From NCBI GenBank assembly GCA_964036295.1, contig OZ038463.1, positions 21,873,069 to 21,937,068 on the forward strand: a DNA stretch of 64,000 nt, read 5' to 3'. The notes under the pieces are model-generated. The model was not told the DNA's origin and searched no databases. It was given only the letters and a program-made list of their open reading frames with translations. The translations under genes and the position numbers were made by a program. Of this stretch, positions 37,600 through 48,879 are shown in pieces; the first letter of the stretch is position 1, and each line of letters opens with the position of its first letter. Source of the stretch: Plumapathes pennacea (lineage: Eukaryota; Cnidaria; Anthozoa; Antipatharia; Myriopathidae).

Positions 37600-39300
37600 C
37601 AAACATAACATAACATAACAATGTCATTTTGATTTATATTATTTTGTACTGCACTATTTACAGCATCATGACTGCAATCCTGGCTTCATACACAATTATT
37701 TGTCACCAATGGAACAGTAGAAACATAGTGAACCTAAAAAATTCTTTGGAAGTTTCTGGGTTCAACTAGAGTGATTTCTACAACATTTTGAGCAGATTCT
37801 ATGATTCTATGATGTTAAATGAATATTGTCCCACTAACTATAGAAGCAAAACAAAATTTTAAATAAAAACCACGTGAACCCTATCGACCAACAAGAATGG
37901 GCGAGCTTTCAGCGGCAACGCTGCTTTGATTTCTTTTTGTGGGTCGAGAATCTGCACACGGTGATTGGTTCATATTATCACGTGCTGGGCGATGACGTAA
38001 TTGACTTCGCTAAACAACTCGAGATGTGGCCAGTGAATTGCTCGTTACTTGTGTGTAAAAGTTAACTGCATCCCATCCAAACTCAACACCATTTGGCTCT
38101 GTGGAATATGCACGGATAAACTGGATTTTCGGGAACGCTTTTGGCTCGCGTTCACCGCGGAAGCTTTGAGAATAGCCGTAAACAAATATTTGATGGATAC
38201 CGCTGTCGCCGATAAATATTTAGTCCCGACGAAACTTTCTGTGGCGACACGAAATACTTTTGGGAAGATAACAGGGCGAAAACAGAAACCAAACCTACGG
38301 TGAGCTTTAGCCGTAAAACAATGACGCTTTATGCTTTACTCTGTACATGGCATCTGTTGCCTCATAAAGTTCTTCTGCGTATCGTACATTGCCTGTTGAA
38401 GTGTTTCTTTCAATCGATCATGTAGCCTTTGTTTCGCAATGTTCATTAAATACCAGAAATGAAAAATACACCGAAATAATTCTGAGGATTGAGTTTGCAG
38501 TCACAAATGGACTGAACACACTGTGAACAAAACCGCAATAATATTGTAAACATCTCTCGTGTGACATTCCTCGCTTTCAATTTTATATTTGTTACAGAGC
38601 ACGAATACTCGAAAGCCTGATAGAAGAAACGTATTGAGTTAATAAAAGAAAACACATAAGTAGTGAAGCGAAGGCTGGATTAATCGTGGCCTCTGATTAG
38701 AAATAAGAGCCAAGGTCAAACTGTCATAATCGATTGTGCATAAAAAGATATGTCACGCATTCTCAAGATGCAGGGTCACTCAACCTTTAAGAAGCAAGTG
38801 TATGAGTGTTGTAATAATAATTTTTAGTTTAATCAAGGTGTCAAAAGCCAAGTTCTCTATACTGTGTGATATTTTTATGGTGAGAAATTGGAAGTCTCTC
38901 TTGGGAGTTCCGCTCTTGTCCCCTACTTTTCATTATATATTCTGGTCTCGACCCAACTCACGCCGCGAGCTCACTGGCAAGGCCATCTAGTTTTAAATTG
39001 CAGAAGGAGCACAATCTCGCATAAAATCTTCGATCAGACTCCAATTCAAAAGGTTCAATGAAATCTACGTCTAATACGTTGCGTCCGCTTCACCCTTGGG
39101 CATTATTCAAACCACGCAAAGTGACGGTTGGCCTTTGGACGTACATGTTTATAAATCATTAAATCAGAAACCAAACCGCGAACTCTTTATAAATGGACCA
39201 TATAATAATATGCGGTATCCTATCTTGTCGGATTTAGCAGAAATGTGCAAGTCTTTCCCGGCTGAAACTTATAGATTACGAATAAACTGATACACGTAGT
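37600..39300. other. No recognisable gene
   Basis: No reading frame in this stretch has a recognisable domain or spliced partner. A short direct repeat CATAACATAACATAACA occurs near 37605. Nothing else was identified. Confidence 0.5.
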
Positions 39301-39305
39301 CTCAG

Positions 39306-39557
39306 ACAATCAATGACAAAGTTCTTGGGACACTTTCAAAAATTAATGTATCTCAGACACAAGTCATTGACTAAGCGTACTGAAAGGCGCGAAACCATTT
39401 TTCTCCCCCCTCCCCTCTGTACAATGTTGCGTGTGTTTGGGAAAACAAGTTCAGGCCACTTCAACATTGAACGGGGGGAGGGGGTTGTCTTTCAACTGAA
39501 ACAGTAGAGAAATTACTGAAACTGTGCGAGTGTCCCAAGACTTTTGTCACTGATTGT
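39306..39557 (+). mobile_element. MITE family A, copy 2
   Basis: A close copy of 30987-31240 in the same orientation, with the same terminal ACAATCA...GACAAAGTTCTTGG and the same polyC and polyG blocks. The left end has a one-base deletion in the AAAA of the terminal repeat. It lies directly before an open frame at 39570-39947. Confidence 0.8.
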
Positions 39558-39569
39558 AGATCTGAGCAG

Positions 39570-39947
39570 TTGGCAAAACCAGATTTCATAAGTTTCAAAG
39601 TCCCTTCCTTTTGTGTAAAACTGCTCCGTAACACTAGAACAGAAAACATTTATTTTTTCTGCAGTCAAAGAACCTGCGTTTACGTATTTGATCGAGTCAG
39701 AACTGTGAAGGAAAAGTTCGTGGAGTATACCAGGCGAGGTTCCATGAAAGCTATTTGTCACAAGCTCCAAAGAGCAGCAGATGATGGGTTGCACGACGAC
39801 AAGAATGTTCTAAGCGGTATCTTGACAACAGTCGCAAGTAATTTCCACGTTGAGAAAAACGGCAACCGCTTCCAGGCACCGTTCAAGCTTTTCGTTGAAG
39901 TGAACCTGCTGTGGCTGGTCCTCGACTGGCAAGTTTTTTCTCTCTAA
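39570..39947 (+). other. Possible exon of an unrecognised transposase-like gene
   Basis: An open frame of 125 residues contains KAICHKLQRAADDGLHDDKN followed by VLSGILTTVASNFHVEKNGN and RFQAPFKLFVEV. The pattern (a helix, then a tail with GNRF..P...F.E) reminds me of the N-terminal part of multicopy transposase-like proteins in cnidarians, but I cannot name the family. No flanking exons were found, and the frame ends after LVLDWQVFSL. It may be one exon or a remnant. Confidence 0.35.
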
Positions 39948-40189
39948 ACCTTTGTGGCCCCGAGGTACATTCTATGTACTGATAGCAAAAACAAAATCGT
40001 GTGTACAGCAACATTCCAAACAAAAGTGAATAGTTCCAAAATGGGATTTTAATGGCAGTATTTACAACAGAAACATTGTTTTATTGACTGCATGGCAATT
40101 ATATTGTAAAAAATTCCCAAAAAAGATGTGGAAAATTCGGTTCAACTTCAGTTTAATTGATTTCGTCCAAAACGGCAACTTCCTAAAGC

Positions 40190-41550
40190 ATAAGCATCTC
40201 AGTCAAATTTACGTGGCATTTGACATAGACTCTTCGTCACAAAATCGTAGTTCATAATCAGTTTTTGACGCTTTTTCTATGGCATTTGACATGAAATATT
40301 CGCCTTAGAATCGTAGTTCATGTTCAGTTTTTGACGCCCAGTCTATGGTAATTGACAGACTATTTGTCGCAGAAATCGTAGTAATACGCCCCATGCACAC
40401 GAGCAAGTTTTCTATGACAAGTTTTCTGTGACAAGATTTTTTTGCTCGTGTACATGAGAAAATTTGGGCAAATTTTCTGCGACAAATGCATTTACTGAAA
40501 AGCTGGCGTGCTAGCTTTTTTATGACAAGGAAAACTTGTCACATGTGAAATTTGATCGTGTACACAAAAACTTGTCAAAGTTTTTCGGAAAACTTTAGTT
40601 CCCATGTCTTCATTTGCAAGCGTGTTCGCACGGTCAAGATGGCGGCATCCACAACATTGACAACAAAGTCTTTGAATTAGCCAAATAATGCAGTTAGCCT
40701 CTTGCTGGAGGCTTTGAGATCACGCGAAAAGTTTATGGAAGTCAAAGTCAGAAGGAAAAGAAACAACGAAAATTTGTCAAAAAACTTGTGAAAAAAAAAA
40801 AAAAAAAACGTTGCTCGACCGTATACACGGGCAAATCATTTGTCACAGAAAACTTGTCATAGAAAACTTGCTCGTGTGCATGGGGCTTAAGTTTTTGATG
40901 CTCTTCCTATGGCATTTGACATGGAATATTCGTGACATAATCGCAGTACGTAATCAGTTTTTGACGCCTAGTTTATGGCAAATGACATGAACTATTCCTC
41001 ACAGAATTGTAGTTCATATTCAGCTTTTGCCAGCGAGTCTATGGAAATTGACATAGACTACTCGTCACAGAAATCGTGGTTAATATTAAGTTTTGGACGC
41101 TATTTCTATTGCATTTGACATGGACTGTTTGTCACAGAATCGTAGCTCATATTCAGTTTTGACGCCCAGTCCATGACAATTTACATGGGCTATTCGTCAC
41201 AGAAATAGTAGTTAATAAGTTTTTGACGCTCTTTCTATGGCATTTGACATTGACTTTTTGTCACAGAATCGTAGTTCATATTCATATTTTGATGTCGATT
41301 CTATGGCATTTGACATGAACTATTCGTCACAGAAATCATAGATCATATTCAGTTTTTGACGCACAGTCTATGGCAATTGACATGGACAATTCGTCACAGA
41401 TCGTTCGTATTAGTTTTTTGACGCTCATTCTATGGCAATTGACATGGACAATTCGTCACAGATCGTTCATATTAGTTTTTTGACGCTCATTCTATGGCAT
41501 TTGACATGGACATTAAAATCACATGCGGAGTCTATGATACTTGACATGGA
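40190..41550. repeat. 66-bp minisatellite, about 13-14 copies, interrupted by a MITE
   Basis: A unit of about 66 bp (CTATGGCATTTGACATGGAC, then TATTCGTCACAGAATCGTAG, then TTCATATTCAGTTTTTGACG) repeats from about 40190 to 41550. The core TTGACAT or TGACAT recurs at about 40219, 40286, 40352, 40915, 40982, 41049, 41116, 41182, 41248, 41313, 41379, 41442, 41504 and 41540. The single large gap equals one unit plus the MITE at 40388-40886. Units near the right end are shorter (about 62 bp). Copies are clearly diverged, so the array is not young. Confidence 0.85.
40388..40886. mobile_element. MITE with GCCCCATGCACACGAG termini, inserted in the minisatellite
   Basis: The outer 47 bp on each side are perfect inverted repeats beginning GCCCCATGCACACGAGCAAG. 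The ends contain tandem TTTTCTATGACAAG/TTTTCTGTGACAA words. The interior has an A run at about 40791-40808 and no coding frame. It sits cleanly between units of the 66-bp array. Flanking bases are TAC and TTA, so the target duplication is not clear. Confidence 0.8.
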
Positions 41551-41639
41551 CGTTCTTCAAAACGTCTAAATTGTTCTGGGTGATGGCAGAAGCAGAATAC
41601 GACAACGTAAATTTATTTTTTCCCCGCTGTCGCTGTGGT

Positions 41640-41990
41640 CGCCTTGCCTTATACTCTCTCTTTAGAGCCTTAGTGGTTTCAGTGCTCAATCTCTCCTCTA
41701 TCCAATTCAAAAATAAATAGAATCATGCAATTAAACGGTAGCCTTTCTGATGGGCAGTTTGGCTATTTGACCCACTTGCTTTTGTACGTCCCTTGCCACT
41801 ATTCCATTTCAAAGCTGTCGTCCTCTCGCTGCAGAACCTTTCCAAAGCAAGAGGAACTTGTTGTAATTTTCAAGGTGCACAGCAACCATGCTTCCCACTG
41901 CCACATCCTGGTAGCCTTCCACCCTCTCCACATTTTCCGGTCATCTATGGCGGCCTGTATAAACCTGTGGAGAATAAAAGTGCACACTTA
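41640..41990 (-). pseudogene. Fragment of a multicopy cnidarian protein with frameshifts
   Basis: On the minus strand, VAVGSMVAVHLENYNKF lies in one frame and GKVLQREDDSFEMEW in the next, followed after a stop by QGTYKSKW. The order resembles a small domain (a V.V.LE......GKV.......WY.GTY.. pattern) found at the C-terminus of many uncharacterised, transposon-related cnidarian proteins. At least one frameshift and one stop break it. It cannot make the intact domain. Confidence 0.4.
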
Positions 41991-42343
41991 ATTGAGGTTT
42001 AAATCATAATTTTGTACCTGGTGCACTAATTTAGATTCAGTCTCCCACCATGTCAATAAATTATCATAAGGTATAAAATTTACACATCATTACAGAAAAA
42101 AACATTATTTCATACTTACTGAGATTTTCGGATAGAATCATTCGCATGAAAAACCCATACGGAAATTTCTTCATCCAATCACAAACGCGAAACGACTTTC
42201 TCAAACGTGGGAAAAGCATTTCATCCAATCAGAAATCAGCTGTCAAATTGAATCAGTTCGCAACGCGTTCATACTGTTGTTGGCGCCTCTTCAATCTTCA
42301 TTCACAGAAGTTTGCAGAGTTTACATTAGTTTTCTCGCAAACT

Positions 42344-42602
42344 ACAATCCCGGACAAAATGTGTTGACACATGCTTTAAATGTCGTACTTTTGTCAAAAG
42401 TACCATGCTGTGAGTCACCAGTTCCCAAGAAAACTGCTTTTAATCACCCCCCCTCCCCCCCCCCCTCCCCGTATCAATGTTGTAGCTTGAATTTGGGAAG
42501 AGTTCCGGTAAGACTTTGACGGAAAATCGTTGCTAAATAATTAATTTATCAACATTGAATGGGGGGAGGGGAGAATGTGACAACACTTTTGTCCAAGATT
42601 GT
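42344..42602 (+). mobile_element. MITE family A-related, diverged copy
   Basis: The ends ACAATCCCGGACAAAATGTG and CAACACTTTTGTCCAAGATT match the family A layout: ACAATC terminus, GGGACA-like block, an internal CCCCCTCCCC run and a matching GGGGGGAGGGG run near CAACATTGAA. It is clearly diverged from the copies at 30987 and 39306. Confidence 0.6.
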
Positions 42603-42609
42603 CCGAATA

Positions 42610-43120
42610 CAAAATAGCAAGAAAGTAACTTCTGTCAGAGCTAAGAGTCGTGAAAAGCCTTCTATTTTGTTAAATGCGAGGGTTGAATGCAGTTCTAAAG
42701 GCTAGGTTGTAGCGGTAGTCTATTTTGGGATGCCAGAGGCAGAAAAATAAGATTTATTTATAGGCCGGAGCCAGTAGTTCATTCAGTTATATCGGATTTT
42801 GATACTCAGAAAGCGACAACTGCTAAAAAGTTCATGAAGATGGTTGTGAGTACACACGTTTCAAATTAAGAAATAAGAGCACCTTCTGTGAAAGTACAAC
42901 ATTAAATTGGTGCCGTTCCGTGCCCTAGAAGTTTTCACTGTATCACCCGATTAATCTCCGAGAAACAGGAGGATGAGTATTTATATCAACTCTTATTATA
43001 TTTTGAGCTAGGAAATCGAACTTAAATCATAGAAAATAGTGCTTTTATCTGGTACAGACTAATATTTGTATGCACATTACTCAAATTTACAGTGAAAACC
43101 TCTTAAACGTCCAAGGGAAC
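42610..43120. other. No recognisable gene
   Basis: Nothing coding or repeated could be identified between the MITE at 42602 and the terminal exon at 43242-43130. Confidence 0.5.
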
Positions 43121-43129
43121 ATATAATAA

Positions 43130-44885
43130 TTATGTACTAAAGGCAGACCTCAGCCTCTTTTTGATGCACCTCCTCCTTATTTCTTTCATTTCAACGACAA
43201 CCGTGTTGTGTCCCTTCTGAGTTCCAGCTAGGGCTGCACTTCCTGAAACAAAAGAGTGGTGATAACAAATGTGTATCTTCTTTCTAAACCAAAACCTGTA
43301 CTGTAGCCACAGTAACAGAAAAAATAGTTGGTACAGCTAAAATGTCTTCATTTTTTGTTGTTGCTTACATTAAGCTTCTGGTTTACGAATATTGAACAAA
43401 GCAAACATGACCATGGACTTAGGCAGTTCATAATTAAAGTGCCTATAAGCCTTCAGACGTTACGTTTTTATATGAAAGTAGGAAGTAATCTAAACAACTT
43501 ATGGCCAAAGAAACTCCGCTCCGAAGCGTTTTTATATATTTTTCCGCCCGGCAAACATGCGATTTTGACCGCCATTTTGAATCTGACCGCGCAAAGTTTT
43601 TCGATCAAGAGTCTGGGTTATGACGTCAGAGGAGGGATTCGTTTCTTGTCAAACAAAACTTTCACACAGATTTTGCAGTTGGCGAGGTGAGAATTATGCC
43701 TCATAGATGTGTTGTCGAGAAAAAAGGTAAAGAGACGCCAAAGCGATGCCAGTGCCTTCTCTGACGTCACAGACCCAGTCTCCCATGTCGCTCGGTCAAG
43801 ATTTCGGAATTCTGAGTTCAACCGCGTGAAAAAAGTATAAGAACACTTTGGAATGGAGTTTCTTTAAATATAAGTTGCTTAGATCACTTCCTACTTTCAT
43901 ATAAAAACGTAACGTCTGAAGGCTTATAGGCACTTTAAATGTTCTTGACATGTACAGAAATAGATATGCAAAAGTGTACCTGCACCACTGCACACATCCA
44001 TTACCCATGAATGGGGTTGACTGTAATTGTCCATCAACAGAGAGTACAGTGCTACAGGCTTCTGTCGTAACAGAATTATTTATTTTAGTCCACCTGTATA
44101 ATGACACATGACACATTACATTAAACCAAATTCTCAATGAATTACCTACCTTTTGAGATGTTGCTACAAAAGTAGGCCAGCTCTAACTTTACTTCAAGCT
44201 GGTCCATCCCTGCTTTGATGGCACTTATGTGGTGGAATGTATTATTGTGGTGGGGAAACATTACCACCACGAAATCTCTAACATCTTTTCTTGCATTGAT
44301 CGCTTTCATCAACCGTGCAAATTTTTCTGTCTGCAGCATTCCAGTCCTATAAAGCAAACAGTTTGCACTGAGTTACAAGGAATTTGATGCCTGTGAAAAT
44401 TCCTAAATGGCAGCTTCCCTCTTGTAAAAATTAATATAATCAGAATTCACTGAATAGGAAAAATATTTTTATGACACTATATATATATGCTCCATGTACA
44501 GTAATCAGAAACTAAAGTACAGTGAACAGTGAATATCAATAAAATTATACTTACTTAAAAATTATACAGACTTATAAGTATAAATACTGTACTAACCTTT
44601 GGGATGTCAATGAACACCACTGAGGCTCCTCCAAATTCTGGAACATCCTCTGCCAGGGAGCTGTTCGTCAGGTCTCCAATGCTGCTATTGAGCACATGCA
44701 CATTGACAGTAATCTCCATAATGTCAAATTGCAATCGCTGGGCACTTTCCTCAAGCTGCCTGTCTTTTTGAGCCTCCCATTCAATGGCTCTCCTTACAAA
44801 AGCTTGAAATTGGGATGACACCTTCTTTATCTTCACTTTTCCAAGGAATGTTTGTAAATGTTCCTCTTTGGCAAAGGACGGAAAC
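43130..44885 (-). CDS. Unrecognised gene, three 3' exons
   Basis: Exons at 44885-44597, 44330-44150 and 43242-43130 join with GT/AG junctions and consistent phases (2 in, then 0, then 1) and give about 195 residues ending KKRLRSAFST. The first exon begins FPSFAKEEHLQTFLGKVKIK and holds a charged, probably helical stretch. The second has FVVVMFPHHNNTFHH and LELAYFCSNISK. The third is basic. I do not recognise a family. The upstream exon or exons are missing; the acceptor at 44885 needs a preceding coding exon, and the MULE gene starting further upstream on the same strand is the nearest candidate region. A TTAA-flanked MITE lies in the last intron. It could be a host gene or a transposon passenger. 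Confidence 0.5.
43434..43938. mobile_element. MITE with TTAA at both ends
   Basis: Terminal inverted repeats of about 100 bp begin TTAAAGTGCCTATAAGCCTT on the left and have its complement on the right, with about a dozen mismatches. If TTAA is the target duplication (43434-43437 and 43935-43938), the element proper begins AGTGCC. TTAA targets are used by piggyBac and Kolobok elements. The short segment ATGCCTCATAGATGTGTTG inside reads MPHRCV, like the start of a THAP finger, which Kolobok transposases carry, but this is only suggestive. The element lies within an intron of the gene at 44885-43130. Confidence 0.65.
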
Positions 44886-45116
44886 CTGGCATGCAAATGA
44901 AAATAAAACCATTATGACACAGTTTTGCGTTATGCAAGCATTGGGACCTAAAGTTTATTTTATGTATCCCTGTCTAATCCGAAGGGAATGGATTGTTTTT
45001 TTTGGAATGTATATAAATTATTATTTGGAGGTTTCAATTAAAGCAAAACATTGGGTTTTAAAAGTGCATGCAATTTAAGCTATTGTAAAATATTATATTG
45101 TAAGATTATTTAAATT

Positions 45117-48100
45117 TTATGTTGCATTAGAACTAAGTTTTTTCATGTCTGTACAGTATATTGTTTTACGGTGGTAGTGGTAGAGCTTTCCCTGGAGCTG
45201 GCGGTATTTTTTTCTTTGTATTCTTTGGAGTTTCCGTTCTCCAACGAGACGGATGTGCAACGCTGTCAGCGCTGCCTCCCGATGCAGCAGCTCGATTAGC
45301 ATGTAGAAGGGAAGCTGGCAGCGTCCGTTTGCTCGACGATTCAAGGCGGTGTGCCAGCCCTCCAGGTCGTTGTTTGTTCGTACTGCCATTTGGTAGACAC
45401 TCCAGTCTTTGGGGGCGAACATCGTGTTCTCAAGCCACTGCCTCTGCACGTACTCTGTCAACTCGATGATTCGGTCGTGATGAGAAGCTTCCGCTTGTAG
45501 TCTCAGCCGGTTGAACTGCTCTTGAATCTCGTGGTGTGGCAAAAACGGCAATGCCATCACCTTCCTGATGAACTCATAAGTTCCGTCGTCTGCTACGTAG
45601 ATGGTCTGGAGACCCAACTCTTGAACCTGGAAAATGTATACAAAAATACGTCAATACGAGTTATATAAGCACATATATGTATGCGGCCTAAGTATCATCC
45701 GAGTCAAATAAGCGCGTAAGATTATTCACAGTTGACTGATCGAAGTGCGGAAGGAAACCCGAGTCCCCGAAATCACGATAAACTAACGTAACCGGCTTTA
45801 ATACAGAAATAAACTTAACTTCTTGCGTAAGATTATTCACAGTTGACTGATCGAAGTGCCTTTTGTCAAAATCGCCGAGATGTAAAAATAGAATTGCAAA
45901 CTGACTCACCTTCCTCCATATGGCCTGCGTCCAATGAAACACGGATCCCTGAAGCTGTGCCTCGGGGAGTACAGACTTCAGGGCCGCCCAGACGGCTCTC
46001 TCGAAGTCGATGGTCACCTGCTTGACTCGTGGGTTCGAAGGAAGCAGGCGGACGATCTCTCGTAACACCTGAAGTATTAAGTAAGTAAAGAAACTATATG
46101 TTAGCCATATGATACATAACCGTAACCACCATCTTAGTACCTGTTGAATTAAACACCATGTTAGCGCCTGTTGAATTAAAATAAACTGCTCGGTTTTTCT
46201 CAATTACCTTTTCATAATCTTTTCTCTTCTTCCCAGACATTACCATGAACACCAGGGGCACTTGTTTCGCGCAGTCCCCGCTCCTAACAAACGCGTTGAT
46301 TGTCAGCAGCTGCTTGAAGGGGTGCCTGACCAACTTAAACGTGCCATCCTTGTACCATGTCGTTGCCCTGGCGAGGTGGCTCAGTCGCTGGGGGGTGGCG
46401 AATATCAGGTGGCGTCTGTCCCTTACGCACAGATCGCTCAGTAGAAAGTCTTTAGGAAGTCTTCTGGACGAAGATGCTGCCTTAGTCTGTTTGCTGCCCG
46501 TGCCATATGTGCAGGCTTGCTTAGAGCAGTACAAGGGGCATCTGTCAAATTTTCTAGCAAAACCTACAAGTAAGATAATTCATATCATGTTGTTACTTTT
46601 TGATTCCTTCCTTTTAATTTTCCAAATATCTAGATTGGATGGTCGCATTGCCCACGAGTCAAAAGTATTAATAAATAAGTATAAATACGTAATAAATTTT
46701 CTAGCAAAACCTACAAGTAAGATAATTCATATCATGTTGTTACTTTTTGATTCTTTCCTTTCAATTTTCCAAATATCTAGATTGGATGGTCGCATTGCCG
46801 ACGAGTCAAAAGTATTAATAAATAAGTATAAATACGTAATATATAAGTATAAGATGTAACAAAAGGCAAAACCTAGCAGTTTTAGATGGAATCATTTACT
46901 TTAGCACGAGTAGTAGTCTCATAATACCTCTTCCACGATGGCTGATGCTGGCTTGAATTTATCCCCAAGGGCCCTGTCCTTGACGGCTGTCATTATCTTG
47001 GTGGCGAGCAGCTCTCCCGCCTCAACTGCGTGGTTGTGGGAGGATCGTCCGGGCGTGAAGCATCCATCCCTCTCCGTGACTGATTCCTTGCATGCGTTCC
47101 CTTTGGGACGCACCGTGCATTGCCAGTAAGTGGCGTAAGATCTCCGTTCTTTCACATTGTAGGCAAAGCCATGGCTGTCCACCAACTTTGGTTTCCGGTT
47201 CTTGGATCCCTGTTCAACCAGGCTGAAGGTTAGTGGACCGGGAGGGATAATGTTCTCCATCGGCGCCGGCTCTTCCAAGGACAACTCGACGAGTGGCGAG
47301 GCAGGATCTGATCCGATTGAATCAGGGACTTATGAAAATAAACAAGAACGTGATATTAATACAAAAACCACTCGTCCGTGGTGACCGTGGGCGATGCGAC
47401 CTCATTTTCCTCTTCTTTTTTTTTTCAATTTGTTGGATATTTATGGTGGGGATATGGTTTATTTAAATACTTACCAAAGAAGCTCCCTTCATCAACAGGG
47501 GTGTTGTCAATGAACAAATCCGCTGATCGATCCAGTGCGTGCGGTGAATCTGGGGCCTCTATAGCCAAACAAACAAGAACGTCTTACAAAAAAAAAATCA
47601 AACTGAGTCATTGTAATGCTGTATCAATGCGTGTATATCTAGCACAAGTGGTGGGCAGCACTTCCATTATGTAACTATACTCACCCAACGATCTCTCTTG
47701 AATATCGTCCATATCCACTTCACTCCTTGATTTTTCTGGTTCGCAGTGCGGACAGTCGAAGTGGTCCTCTTCAGCGTACACTCGCAGCACCCCACCATCT
47801 TTGTGCACTCCTGCACTGGAGGTAAAAAACGAAGTTATTATGTGAATCTTTTAAATTGGAGCTGGAGATATAAAAAAGAAGTTAATACGTGAATCTTTTA
47901 ATTGAGTGTTTGTGTTTGTGATACGTACCAATTGGAAAATCAGGAATGGGAATCGCTTGCAAATCGATGCAAGGAGCACACCGCCAATCGATGCCGCTCT
48001 CCTCTGCGACTGCTGCGCGGTAAGTGGCGCGGTCAATTCCGGTGCCGCAGTTGCGGTGCTGCCATAACTCACACCCATCGCACTGAAGCGCCTCCTGACG

Positions 48101-48142
48101 AGGCCTCACAGGAGCGGAACACTTGATGCAGTTATCAGCCAT
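45117..48142 (-). CDS. PHD-FLYWCH-MULE transposase gene (seven exons, probably frameshifted)
   Basis: Exons: 48142-47929, 47810-47685, 47558-47475, 47328-46928, about 46540-46208, 46068-45910 and 45626-45117, with matching phases except at exon 5. Exon 1 encodes a PHD-like zinc finger (MADNCIKCSAPVRPRQEALQ then CDGCELWQHRNC ... WRCAPC). Exon 4 holds a FLYWCH finger (YNVKERRSYATYWQC ... SHNH). Exons 5-7 hold the MULE transposase core: TWYKDGTFKL (first Asp), VTIDFERAVW (second Asp), SVFHWTQAIWRK, and RTNNDLEGWHTALNRRA. The family segment KPAHMARAANRLRQ in exon 5 reads one frame off from the following DFLLSDLCVRDRRHL, so a small indel near 46445-46470 probably disables this copy. The exon 4/5 junction is also unclear. 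No terminal inverted repeats were found, so it may be an immobile or domesticated copy. Confidence 0.8.
46547..46840. repeat. 147-bp tandem duplication
   Basis: The segments 46547-46693 and 46694-46840 are nearly identical, each starting AAATTTTCTAGCAAAACC, with only a few substitutions. They lie at the 3' end of intron 4 and the 5' end of exon 5 of the MULE gene, so the duplication may have added a second acceptor-like TTTGCTAG/TTTTCTAG region and could confuse splicing there. Confidence 0.9.
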
Positions 48143-48159
48143 AACAGAGATGAATCACA

Positions 48160-48700
48160 ATCGAGAATATAGAACTGAGATGTCGTACTATTGCGATAAC
48201 ACTAAGACCGTCACCATTATCGCAAATGAGTTTGCTTTTATATGTTTCCCGTGGATCAGTCATAGTGTATAGAGTGACTTTTCATTGGTTTCCCGCGGAT
48301 TTGTAATAGTGTTTTCATTGGTTCGTGAGAAACAATTGAAAGTCGAACAAAAGGTATTCACTTCAACATTTTCACACCTTCTCGGATCAAAATGTCCTGA
48401 GTGTTATGATTGGGCCATTACCAATCGGTCCGGGTCAAGTTGTCAAACGTCGCAAAAGCTATTTTTGTTTGAGCAGTAATTTGCATTGAGTTCTCCATGT
48501 GAAGTTTGACGTCATTGTCGACCAGGAGTCGAAGCTACAGATTTTTCCTTTTGAACCTGTTCACTTCAGATAAATACATTTACAAACAAATAAGGATTAG
48601 ATCTTTTATTCTTGCGAAAGCAAATACAACATAAGAGCCGAGTTTTGTTTGCTTGTCGACCTCACGCTCGACTGTTGACGGCCGCTCTGCTGAATTTACT
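48160..48700. other. Intergenic stretch, nothing recognised
   Basis: This stretch lies upstream of the MULE gene start and should contain its promoter. No TATA box or other element could be assigned with confidence. Confidence 0.4.
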
Positions 48701-48870
48701 TCACATCATAAAACATACACACATACACATACACATTTTCATAAAACATACACATACACACGTGGGCTGTGTGACAAAGAGTCGTGGGCTGTATGATTTG
48801 GAGACGTGGGCTGTGCAACCTGGGACGCGGGCCGTGTGGCCGTGGGCACTGGGACACGTGGGCACTACCA
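48700..48870. repeat. CA-rich repeat and degenerate GTGGGC minisatellite
   Basis: ACATACACATACACA-type repeats (48711-48760) lead into about five degenerate units of 15-24 bp starting GTGGGCTGTG, GTGGGCTGTA, GTGGGCTGTG, GCGGGCCGTG and GTGGGCACTG (48762-48866). G-rich units stand out against the AT-rich background. Confidence 0.7.
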
Positions 48871-48879
48871 CCGGTTACC

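Noticed and set aside
40190..41550. CRISPR-like array
   Set aside because: Units are contiguous and diverged without unique spacers, and the genome is eukaryotic; it is a minisatellite.
45161..45469. Plus-strand frames over the MULE exons
   Set aside because: The opposite strand encodes conserved transposase motifs with matching splice phases, so these are shadows.
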